A stretch of DNA of 64,000 bases from Roseomonas sp. HF4 (GCF_005222755.1 NZ_STGD01000008.1:62001-126000), one strand, 5' to 3'. Positions 9,561 through 18,035 are shown, counted from the first letter of the stretch. Translations and numbers: made by a program. Notes: generated from the letters alone by a model not told the origin.

Positions 9561-9680
9561 AAGTCAACAGGGAGGCTTCACGTCTGGGAGACGAGGGATC
9601 CGAAGGACCCCGTCCGGGCTAGTCGCCGGACGTCGTCAACATACAGTCCCCGCCTCATGCGGGATTCTCGTTCTCCACCA
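9521..9680 (-). ncRNA. Candidate structured RNA (sRNA or attenuator leader) upstream of the rml operon
   Basis: Read on the minus strand, this stretch forms a chain of compact hairpins and codes for nothing convincing. They are CCCGC-ATGAG-GCGGG (9648-9663), GTCCGG...CCGGAC (about 9611-9631), GGGGTCC-TTC-GGATCCC (about 9597-9613), CGTCT-CCC-AGACG (about 9580-9593), then a terminator hairpin with a U-rich tail (9521-9560). A CCTCCC stretch lies single-stranded between the last two. It follows the lysR gene and precedes rmlB on the same strand. It could be an independent sRNA, a 3'-UTR-derived RNA or a leader that terminates transcription ahead of rmlB. An inverted repeat, TGTCGTTACGACA (9718-9730), sits upstream. 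The exact ends are unknown. Confidence 0.5.
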
Positions 9681-9742
9681 ATCGGCCATGCGACGCCTGC
9701 ATGGCTCCCGGACACATTGTCGTTACGACAGCAACCGATCCT

Positions 9743-10636
9743 TCAATGTCCGGTGTTCGCCAGTTCCGCCACCAGGAAGTCCCGGAACACCGAGACGCGC
9801 TTCGAGTGGCGCATTTCCTCGGGATAGACGAAGAAGGCCTCGATCCGCGGCGCCTTCACGCCCGGCAGCACCTGCACCAGGTCGTCGAAATGGCCGCCGA
9901 TGTAGTCCGGCAGCGCCGCGAGGCCGAGACCGCTGCGCACCGCCTCCAGCATCCCGGGCAGGGAATTGATCTCGATCGCCGCGCGGCGCGGGGTGCCGGG
10001 CCGCCGGCCAGCCTCGGAAAGCCAGTTGATGTTGTCGATCGGCGGCCGGTAGTCGCCATAGACGATCAGGCGGTGGGCATCGAGGTCCTCGACGCGCTGA
10101 GGGATGCCGGTCGCCTTCAGGTAGGCGGCCGAGCCGCAGACGCGCCAGCCGAAGGTCGCGATGTGCCGCTGGATCAGGTCCGGCTGCTTCGGCGGGTGCA
10201 TGCGGATCGCGACATCGGCCTCCCGCATCGCGAGGTCGAGGTCGCTGTCGTCCAGCAGCAGGGTCACGCTGATCTCGGGGTGGGTGTCGAGCATCCGGCG
10301 CAGGCGCGGCGCCAGCCAGGCGCTGCCGAAGCCGGTCGTCGTCGTCACCTTCAGCCGGCCGGCCGGGCGTTCGCGGCTTTCGGTCAGCAGCGCCTCGGTC
10401 ATGGCGAGCTTGGCGAAGACCTCGCGCACCGTGCGGTTCAGCGTCTCCCCCTGCTCGGTCAGGATCAGGCCGCGGGCGTGGCGGTGGAACAGCGGGACCG
10501 TCAGCGCCTCCTCGAGCGCCTGGATCTGGCGGGAGACGGCCGACTGGCTGAGGTTCAGCGTCTCCCCCGCATGGGTGAAGGACCCGGCTTCGGCCACGGC
10601 GTGGAAGACGCGGAGCTTGTCCCAGTCGATCGGCAT
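9743..10636 (-). CDS. LysR-family transcriptional regulator
   Basis: A 297-residue regulator with an N-terminal winged helix (GSFTHAGETLNLSQSAVSRQIQALEEAL, read in two parts, residues about 18-45) and a C-terminal periplasmic-binding-like effector domain. The typical phrase FHRHARGLILTEQG follows the HTH. Its ATG overlaps the trxB stop as TGATG, so it is co-expressed with thioredoxin reductase; a redox-linked role is suggested only by that pairing. The inducer and targets are unknown. Confidence 0.92.
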   Translation of the reverse strand: MPIDWDKLRVFHAVAEAGSFTHAGETLNLSQSAVSRQIQALEEALTVPLFHRHARGLILTEQGETLNRTVREVFAKLAMTEALLTESRERPAGRLKVTTTTGFGSAWLAPRLRRMLDTHPEISVTLLLDDSDLDLAMREADVAIRMHPPKQPDLIQRHIATFGWRVCGSAAYLKATGIPQRVEDLDAHRLIVYGDYRPPIDNINWLSEAGRRPGTPRRAAIEINSLPGMLEAVRSGLGLAALPDYIGGHFDDLVQVLPGVKAPRIEAFFVYPEEMRHSKRVSVFRDFLVAELANTGH

Positions 10637-11610
10637 CACGCGGCGGCTTGCTCGGTTCCGGCATCCTGTGCCGCGAGGAACTTCTCGGCCTCCAGCGCCG
10701 CCATGCAGCCGGTGCCGGCGGCGGTGACCGCCTGGCGGTAGACCTTGTCCTGCACGTCGCCGGCCGCGAAGGCGCCGGGGACCGAGGTCCGCGTCGTGCC
10801 CGGGACGGTCGTGATGTAGCCGCCCTCGTCCATCCCGACCTGGCCCCGGAACAGGGCCGTGGCGGGCGCGTGGCCGATGGCCACGAAGACGCCGTCCACG
10901 GCGAGTTCCGACCGCGCGCCCGTCTTCGCGTGCCGCAACGCAAGGCCGCGCGCGACCGGCACGCGTCCGCCCGGATCGGCCAGCACGGCCTCGGTGATGG
11001 TGTCCCACATCACGGTCACGTTCGGCTTCGCGAACAGGCGCTGCTGCAGGATCTTCTCGGCGCGGAGGGAATCCCGCCGGTGGATCAGCGTGACGTGGCG
11101 CGCGAGGTTCGACAGGTAGAGCGCCTCCTCCGTCGCGGAATTGCCGCCGCCGATCACGGCCACGTCCTTGCCGCGGTAGAAGAAGCCGTCGCAGGTCGCG
11201 CAGGCGGACACGCCGAAGCCGCCCAGTTCCTTCTCCCCGGGGATTCCGAGCCACTTCGCCTGCGCGCCCGTCGCGATCACCACCGCGTCCGCCTCGTAGG
11301 TGTCGCCCGAATCGCCCGTTGCGCGGAACGGCCGGCGCCCGAGGTCGACGGCGGTGACGATGTCGGCCACGACCCGCGTGCCGACATGCTCGGCCTGCTT
11401 CTGCATCTGCTCCATCAGCCAGGGGCCCTGGATGGCCTCGGCGAAGCCCGGGTAGTTCTCGACATCGGTGGTGATGGTGAGCTGCCCGCCCGGCTGCAGC
11501 CCGGCGACCACGAGGGGGGCGAGGCCCGCGCGGGCGGCATAGATCGCGGCCGTGTAGCCCGCCGGGCCGGCGCCGATGATGAGAAGGCGGGTGCGGTGCG
11601 TCTCGGCCAC
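10636..11610 (-). CDS. trxB: Thioredoxin-disulfide reductase
   Basis: A flavoprotein of about 324 residues that reduces thioredoxin with NADPH. Visible landmarks are FAD motif IIGAGPAGYTAA, the redox-active SACATCDGF (CxxC), NADPH motif VIGGGNSATEEA and FAD-binding FAAGDVQDK. I prefer the GTG at 11610, which follows GGAACGGGA and gives the usual N-terminus (AETHRTRLLIIG). An ATG at 11640 would add ten atypical residues. It is divergent from the Lrp regulator gene across about 130 bp and coupled to the LysR gene. Confidence 0.95.
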   Translation of the reverse strand: MAETHRTRLLIIGAGPAGYTAAIYAARAGLAPLVVAGLQPGGQLTITTDVENYPGFAEAIQGPWLMEQMQKQAEHVGTRVVADIVTAVDLGRRPFRATGDSGDTYEADAVVIATGAQAKWLGIPGEKELGGFGVSACATCDGFFYRGKDVAVIGGGNSATEEALYLSNLARHVTLIHRRDSLRAEKILQQRLFAKPNVTVMWDTITEAVLADPGGRVPVARGLALRHAKTGARSELAVDGVFVAIGHAPATALFRGQVGMDEGGYITTVPGTTRTSVPGAFAAGDVQDKVYRQAVTAAGTGCMAALEAEKFLAAQDAGTEQAAA

Positions 11611-11744
11611 GGGTCCCGTTCCAGTCCTGCTGTGCTGCATCCGATATCGGACAGGCGCGCGCCTGTCACAACCCGATGCCTTGATGCTGTCCTCGCGTGC
11701 AATGATATTGCGCGGACCCGCGCTGGCGGGCAACGAAACAAGCG

Positions 11745-12233
11745 ATGCGATCCATGCCCCGCGACCAGGACGATTCAGACCTCGATGCCGTCGACCGGCA
11801 TATCATCGCCGAGCTCCAGGGCGACGGGCGCATGACCAACGTCGAGTTGGCGCGGCGCGTGAACCTCTCGGCGCCGCCCTGCCTCCGGCGCGTCCGCCGG
11901 CTGGAGGAGGCCGGCATCATCCGCGGCTACCATGCCGACGTGGATCCGGTGGCGCTCGGCTGGGAAGTGACCTTCTTCGCCCTGGTCGGCCTCGAGTCGC
12001 AGAAGCAGAGCGTGCTCGACGCCTTCGAGACGCTCGCGACCTCCTGGCCCGAGGTGCGCGAATGCCACATGATCCGAGGCGGCGGCGACTTCCTGCTGCG
12101 GCTCGTGGCCCGTGACACGGCGCACGAGAATGAATTGACCGGGCGCCTGACCGGCGCGCCGGCGGTGCTGCGGGTGCAGACGCTGCAGACCATCCGCACG
12201 GCGAAGGACGCGGCGGGGGTGCCGATCGGGTAG
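11745..12233 (+). CDS. Lrp/AsnC-family transcriptional regulator
   Basis: A 162-residue leucine-responsive-type regulator. The AsnC winged helix (NVELARRVNLSAPPCLRRVRRL, around residues 32-53) is followed by the RAM ligand-binding domain (GGGDFLLRLVARD). ATGs at 11745 and 11754 are both possible starts. It is transcribed away from trxB, a common arrangement in alphaproteobacteria, so the shared region probably carries both promoters; the palindrome CCGATATCGG (11641-11650) lies in it. Confidence 0.92.
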   Translation: MRSMPRDQDDSDLDAVDRHIIAELQGDGRMTNVELARRVNLSAPPCLRRVRRLEEAGIIRGYHADVDPVALGWEVTFFALVGLESQKQSVLDAFETLATSWPEVRECHMIRGGGDFLLRLVARDTAHENELTGRLTGAPAVLRVQTLQTIRTAKDAAGVPIG

Positions 12234-12309
12234 CGGCCCGGCGGCGACCGCGGGCGAACCGGACCCGAGGGACGGGCGCCCCGGACACGGCAGCCTCCCG
12301 CGCCTGGCC

Positions 12310-13410
12310 TCAGCGGGCCACCGGCACGTCGTTGATGCCGAGGCTGCGCGCCGCCGCGACCAGGTTGCCCCAGGTCGTCGCATCCACCGGCACGCCCCCG
12401 GCCAGCCGCTGCGCCTTCGTGATCCGCTCCTTCTCCCCGGCCACCAGCACCGGGCTGTCGGGGTCAGCGGGCGGGGAGGCCTTCACGTCGGCGATGACCG
12501 CCGCGAGTTCCGCGCGGAACGCCCCGGGGTCCCCGAAGCGCGACGGGTCCAGCACGAAGGCGAGCCAGGAATTGACGATCCCCCGCTCGCGCATCTCCGG
12601 CCGCCAGGCGGTGGCGCCGCCGAGCAGCGCGCCGGCCAGGATCTCGCAGACCAGCGCGAGCCCGTAGCCCTTGTGCGCGCCGAACGACAGCAGCGCGCCG
12701 CGCGGCGTGTCGCGATAGAGCACGCCGGGGTCGGTCGTGGGCTGGCCCGTCGCATCCACCAGCGCGCCCTCCGGCACCGCGCGCCCCGCATTGAAGGCGA
12801 CCCGGCACTTGCCGAGCGCGATGGCCGAGGTCGCGAAATCCAGCACCAGCGGCGCATCCCCCTCCCGCGCCGGCGGGATGGTGATGCAGACCGGGTTGGT
12901 GGAAAGCCGCGCGTCGGACCCGCCGAAGGGTGCCACCGCCGGCGGCCCCGAGACGCCGTTGACGAAATGGACCGAGATCAGCCCCGCCGCCGCCGCCTGT
13001 TCCCCATAGGTGCCGACGCGGCCGATGTGGTGGACGTTGCGCAGCCCCATCACGGCATGGCCATGCGCGCGCGCCGCGCCGATCGCCCAGTCCATCGCGA
13101 TCCGCCCGACATGCTGGCCGTAGCCCATGTTGCCGTCGAACAGCGCCAGGGAGGCGTCCTGCCGCACCGGCGTCGGCGCCGCGCCGGGATGCAGCTTCCC
13201 TTCCCGAACGTGCTGGACGTAGCGCGGGACCAGCATGATGCCATGGCTGTCGTGGCCCTGCAGGTTGGCCTCCAGCAGGTGGCGGGCGACCTCCTCCGCC
13301 TCCTCGGGCCCGCAGCCGGTGGCAGCGACGATGGCGCGGACGAAGCCCGCCAGTGCGCCGGCCTCGACATGCAGCGTCGCCGCCTCGGCCACGGCCGGGG
13401 CGGCACTCAC
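12310..13410 (-). CDS. Ldh-family (malate/L-lactate/ureidoglycolate-type) oxidoreductase
   Basis: A 366-residue NAD(P)-dependent dehydrogenase of the Ldh/MDH-2 family, which has an unusual fold unrelated to classical lactate dehydrogenases. Family features are HDSHGIMLVPRYV near residue 53, the NVHHIGRVGTYGEQAA block, STNPVCITIPP and SFGAHKGYGLALVCEILAGAL. It oxidises a 2-hydroxy acid in the cytoplasm; malate, lactate, ureidoglycolate and sulfolactate are all possible. Its ATG overlaps the stop of the upstream Bug-type binding protein as ATGA. This suggests the binding protein delivers the carboxylate that this enzyme oxidises. Confidence 0.9.
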   Translation of the reverse strand: MSAAPAVAEAATLHVEAGALAGFVRAIVAATGCGPEEAEEVARHLLEANLQGHDSHGIMLVPRYVQHVREGKLHPGAAPTPVRQDASLALFDGNMGYGQHVGRIAMDWAIGAARAHGHAVMGLRNVHHIGRVGTYGEQAAAAGLISVHFVNGVSGPPAVAPFGGSDARLSTNPVCITIPPAREGDAPLVLDFATSAIALGKCRVAFNAGRAVPEGALVDATGQPTTDPGVLYRDTPRGALLSFGAHKGYGLALVCEILAGALLGGATAWRPEMRERGIVNSWLAFVLDPSRFGDPGAFRAELAAVIADVKASPPADPDSPVLVAGEKERITKAQRLAGGVPVDATTWGNLVAAARSLGINDVPVAR

Positions 13411-14381
13411 GATTCGCGCCAGGGCCGGCGCTGCCAGAGGCCGCGCAGGTCGCGTTCCAGCCCGACCACGTCGCTGCGGAAATCGGCGCCGATGCGCGGC
13501 GCCAGCGGCAGGCCCATGCGCTGCGTCTCGGCCACGAAGGCGGGCTCGGCCATCGCGGCGCGGAAGGAGGCTTCGAGCCGCTGCGCGACCTCGGCGGGCA
13601 GGCCGGGCGGGCCCACGATGCCGCGCGTCGCGCCGCTGACCAGGTTCTGGCCCTGCTCGGCGAAGGTCGGCACCTCGGGCGTGCCGGACCAGCGCGCGAG
13701 GGAAGCCTGGCCGAGCGAGCGGATCCGCCCCGCCTGCAACAGCGCCAGGCTCTCGCTCATGTTGAAGGCGCCGATGTCGATGTGCCCGCCGACCAGCGCG
13801 GTGCCGAGCGGCGCCATGCCGTTGAAGGGCACATGCGTCATCGGCGGCATGCCCGCCCGGTCCTCGAGCCCGATCACCAGAAGGTGGTCATCCGACCCGA
13901 TGCCCGTGCTGCCGTAGGACAGCGCGCCCGGCCGCGCCTTGGCCGCGGCGACCAGGTCGGCGAGCGTGCGCAGCGGCGAATCCGCGCGCACGAAAAGCCC
14001 GCCCGGGTCGTCCACCACATTGGCGATGAAGGTGAAGTCGAGCGGCCGGTAGCGCACCGTCCGCTCCATCGGATAGGTGACCAGCGCGGGAACGCTGGTG
14101 GCGGCCAGGGTGTAGCCGTCGGGCGCCGCGGCGAAGGCGGCTTCCCAGCCGAGCTGTCCGCCGGCGCCCGCCCGGTTCACGACCACGAAGCGGGCGCCCG
14201 GCAGCTTCGCCTGCACGGCCGGCAGGACGACGCGCGCCATGGTGTCGACGCCGCCGCCCGGCGGGTAGGGCACGATGACCTCGATCGGCCGGTCCGCCGG
14301 CCAGGCGGCATGGGCGATGCGCGGCAACGCGAGCGCCCCCGTTGCGACGATCGCGCCGAGGGCGGCGCGGCGGGTGGCCAT
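13407..14381 (-). CDS. Bug-family tripartite tricarboxylate transporter substrate-binding protein
   Basis: A 324-residue periplasmic binding protein with a Tat- or Sec-type leader (MATRRAALGAIVATGALALP, cut after IAHA). The Bug/TctC core follows: VIVPYPPGGGVDTMAR, VVNRAGAGGQLGWEAA and YGSTGIGSDDH. These proteins bind small carboxylates. No TctA or TctB membrane gene is nearby, so this is an orphan receptor, common in Acetobacteraceae and Burkholderiales. Its stop overlaps the start of the Ldh-family dehydrogenase gene. Confidence 0.92.
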   Translation of the reverse strand: MATRRAALGAIVATGALALPRIAHAAWPADRPIEVIVPYPPGGGVDTMARVVLPAVQAKLPGARFVVVNRAGAGGQLGWEAAFAAAPDGYTLAATSVPALVTYPMERTVRYRPLDFTFIANVVDDPGGLFVRADSPLRTLADLVAAAKARPGALSYGSTGIGSDDHLLVIGLEDRAGMPPMTHVPFNGMAPLGTALVGGHIDIGAFNMSESLALLQAGRIRSLGQASLARWSGTPEVPTFAEQGQNLVSGATRGIVGPPGLPAEVAQRLEASFRAAMAEPAFVAETQRMGLPLAPRIGADFRSDVVGLERDLRGLWQRRPWRES

Positions 14382-14519
14382 GGTCGTTCCTCCGTCCCGA
14401 TGGGGTTGCGGGGAGGATGTGCGCTGCCGCGGCGGTCGGCAACCGCGGACACCTGTGGCGCCTTCCGGCCCGCCGCTGTAGGAGGCTCCGCGCGGCGCAT
14501 CATCGAAGGATCACCACGG

Positions 14520-15731
14520 ATGGAGCGGTTTTCCGGAACCCTTGCCCGGCGAGGGCTCCTCGGCCTCGGCGGCCTGGCCGCCGCCGGCGTCCTGCCCGGC
14601 TGCGCCGCGCCCGGGCGCAGCACCGCCGTGCCGCAGGCGGAAGTGGCGCAGGCGAGCGTGCTCGGCCTGCCGAACGAGCGTTTTCTGTTGCCGCAGGGCT
14701 ATGGCGCGATGCAGGCCGAATTCGCCGCCGCCGTGGCGCGGCGCCTGCGCCACCTCGGCCTGCGGCGGCTCGAACAGATGCCGCGCTACAACATGCTCGC
14801 CGTCTCCGGCGGCGGGGAGGACGGCGCCTTCGGTGCGGGCCTGCTGTGCGGTTGGAGCGCAGCCGGCACGCGCCCCACCTTCGAGATCGTCACCGGCGTC
14901 TCGACCGGCGCACTGACGGCGCCCTTCGCCTATCTCGGGCCGGCGTGGGACGACGCGCTCAAGCGCGTCTACACCGACATCACGCCGGCCGACGTGCTCG
15001 AGCCGCGCGGCCTGCTCGCCGCCATCCTGAACGACGCCATGGCGGACAACGCGCCGCTGTTCCGCACCATCTCCCGCTCGCTCGACGACCGGATGCTGGC
15101 GGCGATCGCGCAGGCCCACGCCGAGGGCCGGCTGCTGCTCGTGGCGACGACCAACCTCGATGCGCAGCTGCCCGCGATCTGGAACATCGGCGCCATCGCG
15201 GCCAGCGGAGACCCACGCGCGCCGGACCTGATCCGCCGCGTCCTGCTCGCCTCCGCCGCCATCCCGGGGGCCTTCCCGCCCGTCATGCTCGACGTCGAGG
15301 CAAACGGGCAGCGCTACCAGGAGATGCACGTGGACGGCGGCGCGGTCGCGCAGGTCTTCCTCTATCCGCGGCAGCTGACCGACATCCGGCGCGACCGCCA
15401 GCGCCGCGGCCTGCCGGTGGTGCCGGCCTCGGCCTACGTCATCCGCAACGGGCGGCTCGATTCCAGCTGGGCCTCGGTGGACCGGCGCACCCTGTCGATC
15501 GCCGCGCGCGCCATCGCGACCATGATCGGCGCATCCGGCTACAACGACGTGACGCGCATCTGGCAGAACGCCGAGCGCGACCGGATCGACTTCAACCTCG
15601 CCTACATCGGCGCCGACTTCACGGGCACCTACACGACCCCCTTCGAGCAGGCCTACATGCGGGCGCTGTTCGACTACGGCTTCGCGCGCGCCGCGCGCGG
15701 CTTCGACTGGGCGACGCAGCCGCCGGTCTAG
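14520..15731 (+). CDS. Patatin-like phospholipase lipoprotein
   Basis: A 403-residue exported lipid acyl-hydrolase. A leader with twin arginine and hydrophobic stretch ends in a lipobox (VLPGC), so it is probably a lipoprotein with the Cys near residue 27. The patatin catalytic dyad is visible: oxyanion-hole SGGGEDGAFGAG, nucleophile elbow GVSTG (Ser) and the DGG motif in HVDGGAVAQ (Asp). The ATG at 14520 follows GAAGGA by about eight bases; longer readings upstream overlap the divergent Bug gene and are unlikely. It probably acts on membrane lipids in the periplasm or at the outer membrane. Confidence 0.9.
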   Translation: MERFSGTLARRGLLGLGGLAAAGVLPGCAAPGRSTAVPQAEVAQASVLGLPNERFLLPQGYGAMQAEFAAAVARRLRHLGLRRLEQMPRYNMLAVSGGGEDGAFGAGLLCGWSAAGTRPTFEIVTGVSTGALTAPFAYLGPAWDDALKRVYTDITPADVLEPRGLLAAILNDAMADNAPLFRTISRSLDDRMLAAIAQAHAEGRLLLVATTNLDAQLPAIWNIGAIAASGDPRAPDLIRRVLLASAAIPGAFPPVMLDVEANGQRYQEMHVDGGAVAQVFLYPRQLTDIRRDRQRRGLPVVPASAYVIRNGRLDSSWASVDRRTLSIAARAIATMIGASGYNDVTRIWQNAERDRIDFNLAYIGADFTGTYTTPFEQAYMRALFDYGFARAARGFDWATQPPV

Positions 15732-15766
15732 CCCCGCCATTTCCGCAGGCCCTGGCGCGCACAGAC

Positions 15767-15996
15767 ATGCCCGCTGGCATGGCCCCGGCCGAGGCGGTGC
15801 GCCAGGCCATGGCGCCCGGCCTGCCCAGCGGGAGCTTCCGCGTCGCCGACCCCGCCGGCCTTCCCCGCGTTGTCGAGGAATTCAACGCCGCCCGCAGCCG
15901 CCGCCGATCATCGCCTTCTCCCGCGGTTGGGAGAACGGCGCCTTCGGCGCGGGGTCCGAATTCAACGACGCCCTGCCGCTCGCAAGCCTTCCTTAA
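15767..15996 (+). pseudogene. Short frameshifted gene remnant
   Basis: A possible small coding sequence starts at 15767 (MPAGMAPAEAVRQAM...RVVEEFNAA). It appears to change frame near 15895-15900, where the next frame reads PPIIAFSRGWENGAFGAG and ends at a TAA at 15994-15996. Neither half alone looks like a complete protein. The phrase ENGAFGAG resembles EDGAFGAG in the patatin protein just upstream, hinting at a partial duplicate. I do not recognise the family and the assignment is weak. Confidence 0.25.
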
Positions 15997-16022
15997 CGCG
16001 GCCGGGGCAGTCTGCCCCGGCC

Positions 16023-16532
16023 ATGACCCAGACCCAGGACCGCTTCGCCGCCTGCGCGGCCACCGTGATGGACGCCCGTGGCGCCTTCCTGGCGCATGAC
16101 CCGCTGCTCGACGGCCCCTCGGCGCACGGCGTCGGGCTCGGCCTGCTCTCGGTCTGGATCGGCGGGCCGACGGATACCGCCAGCCTGCGGGCGCTCGGCG
16201 TCGGCGGCGCGGCGCGCATCCTGCGCAACATGGTCTGGGCGCCGATCGGTGCGGCGCGGCTGCCGGCCGGCCCCGACCTCGCGCTCTTCGCCTATGCGCT
16301 GGAAGCCGGCACGATGCAGGCGGTGGCGGAACTTCAGGCCGAACTCGACATCGAGCCGAGCGGCGCGCCGGATGCAACGACCATCGCCGCCGCCGCGTCC
16401 CGCGACCCGGCGGACCTCGCCCGCGCCGTCGCGACGCGGCACGCCGCCTGGCGCCGGGCGCGGGGCCTCGCAGCGCCGGGGCGGAACCGCCCGCCGGCAC
16501 CGCGACGTCGGGCGCTGCTCGCCGCCTGCTGA
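16023..16532 (+). CDS. Degenerate GH108/peptidoglycan-binding (lysozyme-like) protein lacking the catalytic Glu
   Basis: A 169-residue protein whose layout follows phage-type GH108 N-acetylmuramidases (ZliS-like). It has an N-terminal helix, a central LRALGVGGAARILRNMVWAPI block matching the family's Dlr-L...AaaIY...YWdp, then LPAGPDLALFAYALEAG and a C-terminal peptidoglycan-binding segment AVAELQAEL...DATTIAAAA. In active members the first helix carries HEGGY, whose Glu is catalytic; here the position reads DARGAF, and the Asp/Gly-rich DPxDPGG loop is also lost. It is therefore probably inactive as a muramidase and may bind peptidoglycan or be a domesticated phage or gene-transfer-agent remnant. 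The family call rests on pattern recognition. Confidence 0.6.
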   Translation: MTQTQDRFAACAATVMDARGAFLAHDPLLDGPSAHGVGLGLLSVWIGGPTDTASLRALGVGGAARILRNMVWAPIGAARLPAGPDLALFAYALEAGTMQAVAELQAELDIEPSGAPDATTIAAAASRDPADLARAVATRHAAWRRARGLAAPGRNRPPAPRRRALLAAC

Positions 16533-16597
16533 CCCCCCCTTGGCAGCAGGCCGCCACGCGGCCAGCCTGTCGGCGCTGACCGGGGAGGACAACGCGC

Positions 16598-17764
16598 ATG
16601 CGGCTCGACCGTACCTGCCTGCCGGAGGACCTGGACGCGGGCGCCTTCGCCGGCCGCATCATGACGCCCGGCGGCCCCTGTATCATCGGCCTGATCGGCG
16701 GCGCCGTCTTCGACATGACGCCGGCCTTCGGCATCATGTCCCGCTGGATGGAGGAGGACCGACCCGCGGCCGCCATCCGTGCGCGCGGCGCACCGCTGGC
16801 GCTCGACCTCGACGCCCTGGTGGGCAATTCGGCGCATGACGCGCGCGACGCGGCGGCGCCCTGGCTGCTCGCTCCCGTCGACCTCCAGGCGGTCAAGGCC
16901 GCCGGCGTCACCTATGTGCGCTCGATGCTGGAGCGCGTGATCGAGGAACGCTGCCGCGGCGACGCCTCGCTCGCCGCCGCCGTGCGGATCGAGGTGCGCG
17001 AGATCATCGGCGACGACCTCGCGACCCTCGTGCCCGGCAGCGCCGAGGCGATGCGCGTGAAGGCGGCGCTGGTGGCCAAGGGCTGGTGGAGCCAGTACCT
17101 CGAGGTCGGCATTGGGGCCGATGCCGAGATCTTCTCGAAATGCCCGCCGATGGCCGCGGTCGGGCTCGGCGCCAAGGTCGGCGTGCATCCGAACTCCGCC
17201 TGGTCGAACCCCGAGCCCGAGGCGGTGATGGTGGTGAACAGCCGCGGCCGCATCCAGGGCGCGACGCTGGGCAACGACGTCAACCTGCGCGACGTCGAGG
17301 GGCGGAGCGCGCTGCTGCTCGGCCGAGCCAAGGACAACAACGCCTCGGCCGCGCTGGGGCCGCTGATCCGCCTGTTCGACGACGGCTTCGGGCTAGAGGA
17401 CGTGCGACGGGCCGAGATCGCGCTGACCATCGCCGGGCGGGACGGCTTCGCGCTCGAGGAACGGGGCGCAGTCGGCGCCATCAGCCGCGACCCGGCCGAG
17501 CTGGTCGCGCAGATGATCGGCGCGCACCACCAGTATCCGGACGGGGCGGTGCTCTACCTCGGCACGCCCTTCTCCCCCTCCAAGGACCGCGGCGCGCCGG
17601 GGATGGGCTTCACGCACAAGGAGGGCGATGTGGTGCGGATCGCGAGCCCGCGCCTTGGCGCGCTGGTCAACGAGGTGGACCGGACGGACGAATGCCCGCC
17701 CTGGAGCTTCGGGGCGGGGGCGCTGTTCGCGTCGCTGGCGCGGCGCGGGCTGCCGAGGCCGTGA
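16598..17764 (+). CDS. Fumarylacetoacetate hydrolase (FAH) family protein
   Basis: A 388-residue cytoplasmic member of the FAA_hydrolase superfamily, in the long subgroup near 2-keto-3-deoxy-pentonate dehydratases/hydrolases. The C-terminal core is visible: GIGADAEIFSKCPPMA, VVNSRGRIQGATLGNDVNLRD (metal-binding Asp/Glu region), GRAKDNNASAALGP and GFTHKEGDVVRIASP. It acts on a keto-acid substrate with a divalent metal. The ATG at 16598 follows GGGGAGG at a good distance. It is not obviously in an operon with its neighbours. Confidence 0.85.
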   Translation: MRLDRTCLPEDLDAGAFAGRIMTPGGPCIIGLIGGAVFDMTPAFGIMSRWMEEDRPAAAIRARGAPLALDLDALVGNSAHDARDAAAPWLLAPVDLQAVKAAGVTYVRSMLERVIEERCRGDASLAAAVRIEVREIIGDDLATLVPGSAEAMRVKAALVAKGWWSQYLEVGIGADAEIFSKCPPMAAVGLGAKVGVHPNSAWSNPEPEAVMVVNSRGRIQGATLGNDVNLRDVEGRSALLLGRAKDNNASAALGPLIRLFDDGFGLEDVRRAEIALTIAGRDGFALEERGAVGAISRDPAELVAQMIGAHHQYPDGAVLYLGTPFSPSKDRGAPGMGFTHKEGDVVRIASPRLGALVNEVDRTDECPPWSFGAGALFASLARRGLPRP

Positions 17765-17917
17765 GGGGGACGCGCGCAGCGGAGGGGCGCTGCCCCTCCG
17801 GACCTCCCCGCCAAAGGCCGAAATGCCTTTGGGAACCATCACCTTGGCACCCGGGCGCCAACGGTCGTGCCCGGCGCCAGGTATCGGTTTCCAAAGGCCT
17901 TTCGGCCTTTGGCCGGA
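17765..17917. repeat. Mosaic palindromic intergenic element, copy B
   Basis: It directly follows the FAH-family gene. Outer arms CCAAAGGCCGAAATGCCTTT (about 17812-17831) and CCAAAGGCCTTTCGGCCTTT (about 17891-17910) form a long stem with GGTTTCC/GGAACC joints. The inner part contains CCTTGGCACCCGGGCGCCAA, the core shared with copies A and C. It would fold into a large cruciform or RNA hairpin. Confidence 0.6.
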
Positions 17918-18030
17918 GGGGTTCGGGGAGGGCGGAGCCCTCCCTGAGGACAGCGCGGGGTTCGGGGAGCGCGGAGCTCTCCCCGAGGACAGCGTGGGGC
18001 TCGGGGACGGCAGCGCCCTCCCCGGGACCG
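17918..18030. repeat. 39-bp direct tandem repeat, three copies
   Basis: Units begin at 17918, 17957 and 17996 with GGGGTTCGGGGAG or close variants and end in GAGGACAGCG; the third is more divergent. Each unit also holds a small hairpin (for example GAGGGCGGAGCCCTC). The period of 39 keeps the frame open into the hydrolase gene as a 13-residue repeat (GFGEGGALPEDSA), but I take the repeat to be non-coding. Confidence 0.75.
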
Positions 18031-18035
18031 CCCGC

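Noticed and set aside
9444-9827. Plus-strand coding frame over the structured RNA region
   Set aside because: No ribosome-binding site or family pattern; the hairpins and terminator on the opposite strand explain the region better.
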